Shown in pieces: positions 57,139 to 64,000 of a stretch of DNA of 64,000 nucleotides; position 1 is the first letter of the stretch; every line of letters starts with the position of its first letter. The stretch covers positions 50,940,501 to 51,004,500 of the forward strand of contig JARZZO010000006.1 in NCBI GenBank assembly GCA_030544215.1. Reading direction: 5' to 3'. A program made the translations under genes and the position numbers. A model generated the notes under the pieces. That model had not been told where the DNA came from, ran no database searches, and worked only from the letters and a program-made list of their open reading frames with translations. This DNA comes from Zantedeschia hybrid cultivar (Eukaryota; Streptophyta; Magnoliopsida; Alismatales; Araceae).

Positions 57139-58812
57139 TGTTGGATTCGGTCGTAACTCCTGAAAAATCACAGAAGCGGAAGAACATAAAATAAAATGAT
57201 TTCCCAAACCAGTTACGGGCTGTGATTGATGCAACAAAAACGGTCTAAAATAAATCACACGAGATTTATCACTTTGCACAGAATATGTTATCCTGTGAAA
57301 ATCGATGCCGAACTCCTCGAAGCTTTAAGCTGCGCAAACGTCTGGCCTCTAGAGCTTAATCCACACCAACCTTTGCAGCGATGGAGTTCTCCTTCTCTAA
57401 AACCAGCACAAACCTTCTTGCCGCAAGAACCTGGGAAGAGTCCAACTCTTCTTTTTCCTCTTGACGGCCAACCTTTGGAATGGATTAAAGCATTCACTAG
57501 GTTAGGGGTTGAAGAACATGGGTTATTTATAGAATGATAAGACGGCACCTTGAACCGCCATTTCAACCAATCCCATCTTTAACCGCCTCGGCTAAAAAGG
57601 TAACCACGGTTAAAGTAAACCCAAGGTATATTATATATTAATATATTATTATTAACTTATAAAATAAGACTAATAATATATATATTATATATGCCCTTTA
57701 TATTATTGCATGTATACTTTTAAGCCATTTATAAATTATTTTTCCAAAATAATTTAATGATTTAATATATTTTTTCATACAATAATATTCCGTTCTGCAA
57801 GAGTTTATTCGTGTGTGATCTTCTAGGCCCATTATCACTCTGGTTTAAAGATCCATTAACTTCTAATCTAATTAGAAGTAAATTAAACCCGTTACTCTCA
57901 ATAACCGTTTAATTTTTTCCAGGCCTTTTTGATCACGTTGGGTCTAGCAAATCCGCGTGAACCTAGAGGATGTCGGGTTCATCTTCACCCTGTCTGGCAC
58001 CCATAGGTCCTCAGTAACCGTATCGCTATAATTTCTCGCTCATTCTATGAGTCCGAACCGATCGTGTGGTATGGTTTCGTCAAACCACTAGTGATCGTGT
58101 CGTCTGACCATGACCTCCATAATAATTTTACGTTCGTTCCAAACGAACTGTACCACTCTGGCTAAGGATTTAGTGGAGCGTCTATGTCATAACTCATTAA
58201 CTGTTTGTGATACACTTGATAGTGAGCGATCCCCTCTTGACCATTAACGGTCTTCGCATGTATCCCGATGTGGCTAATAATTCGGTGTTTCATGACTTAT
58301 GGTTAAAGTCACTTAACGAAACATTAAACCAAACCAGTCCTCACGCAAGACCTCATTAATGTCTCAGGTCAAATGATCAATGATAAGAGACAGATGGATC
58401 TTCAGTTGACATTAGGTATAATTAACTATCTGAAGATCTATCAGCAGATCAGTTCAGTAAACATCCTCCCTGGATGAACACCCACACATATGTGTTGGTA
58501 CCCCCGCACCTATGACCGTAAGATTGGTCATCTACACATCATGCGTACTGATTTATAAGTGTAATCAATGTCCCAGAGTGATTACTCTCTAATCAGGAAC
58601 AGTTTAAGTATGTGTCCATATACAGTCAAACCCATATTCGAGATCCTATCTCGAAATTGACTTTACAACCACATATCTTAGGGACAATGCAAAGCAATTC
58701 ACAGATTACAAGTTTATGCTCTAATTACCACTTAATTATATTGAACAAAATTGTACAACACATTGGACCTACACGGCCCATAATTGGTCTGTAGGACACC
58801 TAAAAACTAACA
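57139..58812 (-). repeat. copia2 5' LTR
   Basis: 1674 bp, TGTTGGATTCGG to CTAAAAACTAACA. Minus-strand TATAAATA at 57524-57531. Its last 22 bases equal 440-461. The right flank is CATGG. Confidence 0.88.
57524..57531 (-). promoter_or_regulatory. TATA box of copia2 5' LTR
   Basis: Minus-strand TATAAATA in TTCTATAAATAACCC. Confidence 0.55.
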
Positions 58813-59210
58813 CATGGGCTCCCTACAAAGTTGGTTGATGAAGTCCCTTGGGTTCAAGGCCAACAGTAAAAGTAGGGAAGAAGAGGGGACCGTCATAAAT
58901 AGTCATGTATCGACTGCCACTTTAAAGCCCTTACCTACCCGACTTTATAAAAACAGGGTCCCTCAAGCCAAAAAGAGGTGAGTGGAATTTCTCAATATTC
59001 CTCTCTATTCTCTTATCTCTCCACTCTTCTCTAGCCATTGGTATGCACTAACTTGAGCATCGGAAGGGCTTCCCTGGGGAACACATCCGAGGCCCCATTG
59101 ACGTGGTGTTTAAGTGTGTAGGCAACAACTGACCCTTCCTCGACCCGCTCCTTTCTCTTGACCAATTTCCACTCGATCATACCGGCACTGTGAGCTCCTA
59201 GGCAGCATCA
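58813..59210 (+). repeat. Tat2 5' LTR, possibly truncated
   Basis: Assigned by what follows it: a tRNA-Asp-type primer site at 59212. Contains TATAAAAA at 58946-58953, a CT-rich stretch (58980-59035) and ACTTGAGCATCGGAAGGG, typical of Tat LTR transcripts, and ends GCAGCATCA. The left end is hidden by copia2. Confidence 0.65.
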
Positions 59211-59211
59211 C

Positions 59212-59227
59212 TTGGCGCCGTTTGTGG
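59212..59227 (+). other. primer binding site of Tat2
   Basis: TTGGCGCCGTTTGTGG, the form used by many plant Tat/Athila elements (tRNA-Asp type). Confidence 0.75.
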
Positions 59228-59240
59228 AAACGACGTAGCC

Positions 59241-61320
59241 ATGGCTCATCACAGTCCTTAAACTAGGAGCTGCATCGGGCAAATTGAGTCTGATTCCACT
59301 ACAGATGTCCATGCCATCTCTACTAGCCAACCAAGAGTCCCACTAACTAGGGCAATACCTCCGCCGAATGGATTGGCACCCCCTTCATCAGTGGTTCTCG
59401 GGCCACCGTTGGCATAGGACGACCAGGTGGCCCAACTGAATAGCCTTCGTTACTATGATGACCCCGTCGCAGGACATAGTGGATGCCATTCCCCAACACA
59501 TGGGGCTCTTGGGCACCCAGGCAAGGCCACAAGCACCACCATAGTAGCAACATCATCCCTTGCTGGCTGAGCCATACTAGGTTGTCCCTTCGGCCTTCTA
59601 GCAAGGTCCACCTAAGGAAGGGGTCTCGTCCCTTGGCGATGCCTAGTCAGTGGGGCCTATAGGCAGACACCTAGGGTGCCCCCTCAGGTCGGCTAGGGCA
59701 GACAAGTCTAGGTCCCTCATTGGACGCATATCGTGGAGGCTAACCACACATTGTCTGACACTCGACCGACTGAGGAGCCTAGGCGCTCGGCCACGCCAGC
59801 ACTCTCAGCTCCTAATTTGGACCACCACCTGTCAGAATTTAAGAGAGAAATGCAATAGCTAGTGCATCGTCCTCCTTCGATCCTCGAGAAGTCGGCCTTC
59901 TCCCTGGCCATTATGGCCGCCCCTACCAAAAAATGAAACTTCGAAAGGAGCCGTTATATAACGGGACGACTGACCTAGTGGACCACTTCGAATGGTTTAA
60001 CTCCTATTTGTCCGTCTAAGGTGTGTCTGAGGCAGTTCAATGCTAGATGTTCTACTTGATGCTAGAGAAAATAGCATCTACATGGTTCAAGACTCTGGCA
60101 ATCAGTTCCATCCATTTGTTAGTCCAACTTGGCCAACTCTTCATCAACGAGTATGATGTGACTCGGTAGTACAAGACATCGGTGATTTTCCTTGCTATCC
60201 GGTAGGAGCCGAGAGAGATGCTGCGAAACTACTTCGCGTGAATTTAGGCTGAGGTAGCCCAGATCGGTTATCTTGACAATTCTATCACTGTCTTAGCCAT
60301 CATCGATAAACTAACCTGGAGTTGTTGGGTTTCTTTGGAAAGCAGCACCAACGACCATTCAAGACCTCATTGCGCGAGTCCACAAATACATCAATTGAGA
60401 GGCCATCCTTCTGTCGAAGGCCGAAAAGAAGCCGTCTGACCCTTCCCCCACATAGAAATATTGGGTCGACAACTCTGGGCTGCATAGGAAGAGGCCTCGG
60501 AGAGATGAAGATCTGGGCTAGGATTGGAGGCGGCCGCAACCTTTCCTACCCCTATCGGCATCGTTGTCACAGATCTTGATGGAGGTCCAAGGTAAGAACA
60601 TTCTCCAACAACTGGAGAAGCTAAAGACCAACCCTTGACGTCAAGACTAACGAAAGTACTGAGTACCACTAGGATAGAGGCCATTCCATGCATAAGTGTC
60701 ACCACTTACATCAAGAGATTGAGCGACTTGTCCCCCAATATGCACCGAGAAAGCATCAACAACAGTAGCAGCAGTAGCCACTGCCTCCTCGACATCGGTC
60801 ATATAGGCATCTGGCTTTGGCCCCAGTTGAAGAGGCCGCACATTAGCAACCGACTACCGATTGACTATGGTGATATATGGAGGACCCATGGAGTGCCACG
60901 GGCGACGCAGCTGAAGGGGTGTGGCGACGGCGGTAGACGTTATGGAGGCTTCACCAAAGCACCCCCGGTTGGATGAAGCTATCACTTTCTCTGATGTTGA
61001 CTTGGGATGAGTTTAGGTGCCCTATGATGACACCCTAGTTGTTGGGTCTATAAAAAAAATTATAATGTATGCCATATCTTCGTTAACAATGGAGCTGCAC
61101 TTGATGTACTTTTTTATGATTGTCTTATAAAACTCGATTTAATTGAGTCGGACCTTCGAGTTCATTGGGGTCTATTGTAAAGTTTTAATGGGGCACCTGT
61201 TTGAGAGGAAGGCACTGTAAGGTTGTCGGTCACTCTTGGGATGGCCCCTAGGCAATTAACTGTTAAGCCTGATTTTGTAGTTGTCAAGGTAGAATCGGCT
61301 TAGAGCGCAATCTTCAGCTG
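59241..61320 (+). pseudogene. Tat2 gag and protease, heavily decayed
   Basis: From ATG 59241. The Gag core is readable around 59935-60250 despite stops (LYNGTTDLVDHFEWFNSYL, then ASTWFKTLAIS, LFINEYDVTR). A zinc-motif remnant (RGHSMHKCHHLHQEIERL) lies near 60670-60730, VIYGGPMEC near 60870. Protease remnant about 60985-61310: ITFSDVDLG, VPYDDTLVV and FVNNGAALDVLF, where the catalytic Asp is Asn. Many stops and frame breaks; no RT or integrase follows. The oldest element in the window. Confidence 0.75.
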
Positions 61321-61406
61321 ATAACTCATCGGCTAGATCGGACGGTGCCATCCTACCATTAGAAGTTGAAAATTCTAAGAGCGGGAGGAGTCGAAGAGAC
61401 CCGAGG

Positions 61407-61857
61407 AGGGTTGGCAATGAGCTGAGTCGCTCCCGAGTCACTCGAGCTCGGCTCGGTTTTGGCTCGGTTCGGCTCGGCTCGAAATTTCAGACGAGCCAAG
61501 CTTAAGCTTAAGCTCAAATAACTTAATGAGCCGAGCTCAAGCTTATTGTGACTCGGCTCGTGAGCTCGTGAGCCGACTCGATATATTTAGTATATTTTTT
61601 AATTTCTCCAAATTAGATCAAGTGGTTATATTTACTAAAAGATTATCATTCCAACAGTTCATCAAATGACTAAAATCAAATAAAATATATCTAAATTTGT
61701 GTGATTCGAGCTCGAGCCGAAAGCTCAGCTCGAGCTCGAGCCTGTCAAAAACGGGGCAAGCCGAGTTCAAACCCCAATTTGAAGCTCGAACCGAGCTCGA
61801 GTTTGAACTCGAGCTAAGCTTCTTGACCCGGACTCGACTCGGCTCATTGCCAGCCCT
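61407..61857. mobile_element. hAT-like MITE
   Basis: Inverted ends AGGGTTGGCAATGAG (61407-61421) and CTCATTGCCAGCCCT (61843-61857), one mismatch. Flanks ACCCGAGG and ACCGAAGA could be a decayed 8 bp target duplication. The interior is rich in CTCGGCTCG/GAGCTCGAGC, so the whole unit tends to fold back. No transposase. Confidence 0.75.
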
Positions 61858-63000
61858 ACCGAAGAGATTAAGAATCTGACCGATGTTATTATAAGCTCTT
61901 TACAAAAAGGAAGGCAGCCACCGAGTCCATGGGAATCGAGTCGGCAGTCGAATCCTCCTTCTAGGGGAGGAATTGGTGAGTATCCCAATCCCTGGGGGCG
62001 AGGACAGGGTTATGTCGATTAGCTCTCGCCTTCTACCCGACAAGGCCTAGAAACTAACGGAGTTTCTTCAGGCGAATTTCGACATCCTTGACCAGGTCGA
62101 GTGGTGATGCTAACTAGGTTTCTCTATACTCACCTGCTGTTTACCTCCTTCCCTGGTATTTGATTTTTGTCCCTTTCTCGCTGCCGGGGATGCTTGTCCA
62201 AGTGGTGTGAACGCACGCGGATACAACAACGAGCTGCTGGGGAGGTAAGGGGAACTGATATCATTTTTCTTGTCGTCTCCCGGCAGGATGCAACCCCAAG
62301 GAACAGCGTCAAAAGGAGGAAACGGGTGCCTCGGTCTGTGCGAATAGCGGGGAGAAAAAGGACGGAGAACGGCCGGTGTCATTGCATTTGGTACACAATT
62401 TTATTTTACACATCGTTAATTGTTTCCTAGAAAATTATTAAAAAGACTTTCATCTTTTTCTTTTCCATTAATTGGATAAAAAAGTGAAAAAAACTATCTT
62501 ATTACATTAGCATTCCTCAAAAGAAGATGAAGAAAAAGAGGGATGGAGGGAGGTAGCTAACCATGGCCATGGGGGCGAAAAGACAGAGGAGTGGGGTCCT
62601 GCTGGAGTCGGACTTGGCAATGGCATGGGCGAGCTTTTATTGGATTGAGTGAGACAGTGTTTTGTATTTATGTCCTCGAGCTACTGCTGCAAGCTCTGCA
62701 GTCTCACAGCATCTCCAGCTGGGGTTCACTTTTTATGACGTATTCACCGCCCACACGTACCGCACTATAACGGCACGGCAGTGAGGGAAGAGAGAGAGAG
62801 GACGCGGGACATTCACAGCATCCGCAAGCAGCAACTGGCCGTTGGTCACCGCTCACGCCCCAACTTTGCTTTGCTGAGTTCTCCTCTTCCTCTTCAGTGT
62901 GCGTTACCTTTTTCAGAGTAATGCTCGCTGAAAATATTACTGAACTTTTTATTCTTGCACGTCCAAATGTTGGTATCGTGACGTTGGCGTTGGGATCTTA
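61858..63000. other. unassigned stretch
   Basis: Mixed composition. Short frames on both strands, none resembling a known protein. CT-rich around 62100-62180 and 62880-62900. TATA-like CACTATAACGG at 62763. I see no element ends. Confidence 0.4.
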
Positions 63001-63212
63001 TCAACCCCCAAGTCTGTCAACGGACCGGTTGATCAAAGCCAAGGCCGCGTGGATCTCCCTTGTGTGGTGCCCTGCAGGCCGGCGGTCCATCCAAAGAGAT
63101 ATGGGCTGCTGCTCCGTCGCCTTCACACGCTTTCTGTCGTTGGAAACGCCACCGATGAGCAGCGGCGCTATTCGAGGATCAATTTCTGGTTCCCTCCACA
63201 AGTTCCAGTTAG
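63001..63212 (-). CDS. possible terminal exon of an unknown gene
   Basis: On the minus strand a branch-site-like TACTAAC (about 63227-63233) and TTTTATCAG precede 63212, a good 3' splice site. From there an open frame of about 70 codons runs to TGA at 63001-63003 (NWNLWREPEIDPRIAPLL, then DRKRVKATEQQPISLWMDRR). Base composition rises sharply against the AT-rich DNA on the right, as in plant exons. No upstream exon is identified, the protein is unknown to me, and the plus strand is also open here, so this is only a candidate. Confidence 0.3.
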
Positions 63213-63239
63213 CTGATAAAACGCGTGTTAGTACCGTAC

Positions 63240-64000
63240 AAAAAAAAAATTTATCATAAAAATAAGATAATTTCATGTTAAACACTCTTATGTTAAATTT
63301 TAAATTTGTCATGTTTATTTGCATATTAACTTGAATACCATATAATATACATAATGTTTCAAAATTACTACTAAAAAACATATTTGATGTGTATCAATCT
63401 TTCATGTATGATACTTGAATGAATTATTTGATAGATATGTTATGTAAGAGTATGTAAGATAATATGTAAGTATGCATACGATTTTTTAAATTTGACACAC
63501 TAGAGTGGTTAATATGGAATTATCTCCACAAAAATCATCGCAATAACAAGTAAAATCTTTACAATTTTTTTGTTGAAGAACTAAAAATAGAGTAAGATGT
63601 GATTTTATAGATAAAGTTAACATTTCAAAGGTATTAAGGTGTAAATTATTTGTCCCAAACCAATGAACAGAGTTCTGTTCTTTTATGTTAGTGCTTTGGG
63701 AAAAATACTATAAGAACAGCCAATAAATATTCTCACATGATCATTATTTATTTAATTTTTTTTTTTGAAAAAGTAAGAAGTAAATGGGACATACTAGGTA
63801 GTATTTTCATAATCATCTATCATAATTGTTGCTTATCAAAGAAAAGAAAACTTAGCACAAACCTTGAGAATTAAGGAGTTAAACAATTCATGACGTACAT
63901 AATAAAAAAGGATATACAAGTTTTTATACTTTATTTAACTTTAGGCCAGCTCCCTATAATCATTTTATTTAGCAAGAACTCTTGATAATCCCTTTTACTC
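63240..64000. other. AT-rich intergenic or intronic DNA
   Basis: Strongly AT-rich; no frames, element ends or repeats that I can support. Confidence 0.5.

Larger units (their letters stand above)
440..58812 (-). mobile_element. copia2: Ty1/copia element broken up by nested insertions
   Basis: The two ends belong to one family. Bases 440-461 match the last 22 bases of the complete LTR at 57139-58812 exactly (ends CTAAAAACTAACA). Between them, read on the minus strand, come the 5' LTR, a primer site and leader (57138-55392), then integrase C-terminus, RT and RNase H (9430-8670 and 1575-470). Gag, protease and the integrase N-terminus are absent, a loss best explained by recombination between the two TR-GAG elements that now fill the gap. 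Most of the span is younger inserted DNA, listed separately. That the two ends are one insertion is inference. Confidence 0.7.

Noticed and set aside
60322..60976. Plus-strand ORFs of 85 and 113 residues as intact genes
   Set aside because: Short frames within the decayed Tat2 gag; the related text lies in a frame broken by stops.

Overview
This is plant nuclear DNA, almost certainly heterochromatic. It holds no recognisable host gene and consists of LTR retrotransposons nested several levels deep. The plant assignment rests on the element types. These are a Ty3 Tat-lineage element with a G-patch region and a second (archaeal-like) RNase H; Del/Tekay-like chromovirus Gag; Ty1/copia elements primed by initiator tRNA-Met; and premature stops that all look like C-to-T changes, including CG and CAG contexts. 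I cannot name the species.

Layout, outermost first. (1) 58813-61320 is an old, badly decayed Tat-type element (Tat2, + strand), with a hAT-like MITE beside it at 61407-61857. (2) A Ty1/copia element (copia2, - strand) spans 440-58812: its 5' LTR is 57139-58812, its leader 55392-57138, pol pieces lie at 470-1575 and 8670-9430, and only 22 bp of its 3' LTR remain (440-461). Its gag and protease are missing. (3) Two + strand Gag-only elements with 2.7 kb LTRs (TR-GAG type) sit in copia2 as a fused LTR-gag-LTR-gag-LTR block (elements A and B, 9431-55391). (4) A 14 kb-class Tat element (Tat1, - strand, 10459-44476, TSD CTAAG) interrupts the first LTR of A. (5) Tat1 is interrupted by a complete copia element (copia1, 26127-35475, TSD GTGAC) and by a 2.53 kb solo LTR (21083-23616, TSD TATGA). 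A second, almost identical solo LTR (51709-54243, TSD TGTTG) sits in the 3' LTR of B. (6) A tandem duplication copied the stretch 417-12882 to 12878-20832, with GATCC microhomology at the joint. Each copy later received its own TR-GAG element: a complete one at 1576-8664 (TSD GCATA) and a truncated one at 15440-19556.

Only one long retroelement ORF is still fully open, the Gag of element B (48704-49744). All other Gag or Pol genes carry stops, deletions or catalytic changes.

The most unusual structure is non-coding. The TR-GAG-type LTRs, and also the Tat1 LTRs and Tat1 leader, are filled with a short palindromic unit: arms like CTGAACGGCGTC and GACGCGTTTCAG around an 8-10 nt centre. By eye there are roughly 80-100 units in the window. 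Outer arm bases change together between units (CTGAA/TTCAG, CTAAA/TTTAG, CTTGAAT/ATTCAAG). Within the LTRs the units sit in a loose ~110 bp tandem array, two units per period. The leaders of the two copia elements carry unrelated palindrome clusters of their own, including a 67 bp perfect-arm foldback at 33195-33363.
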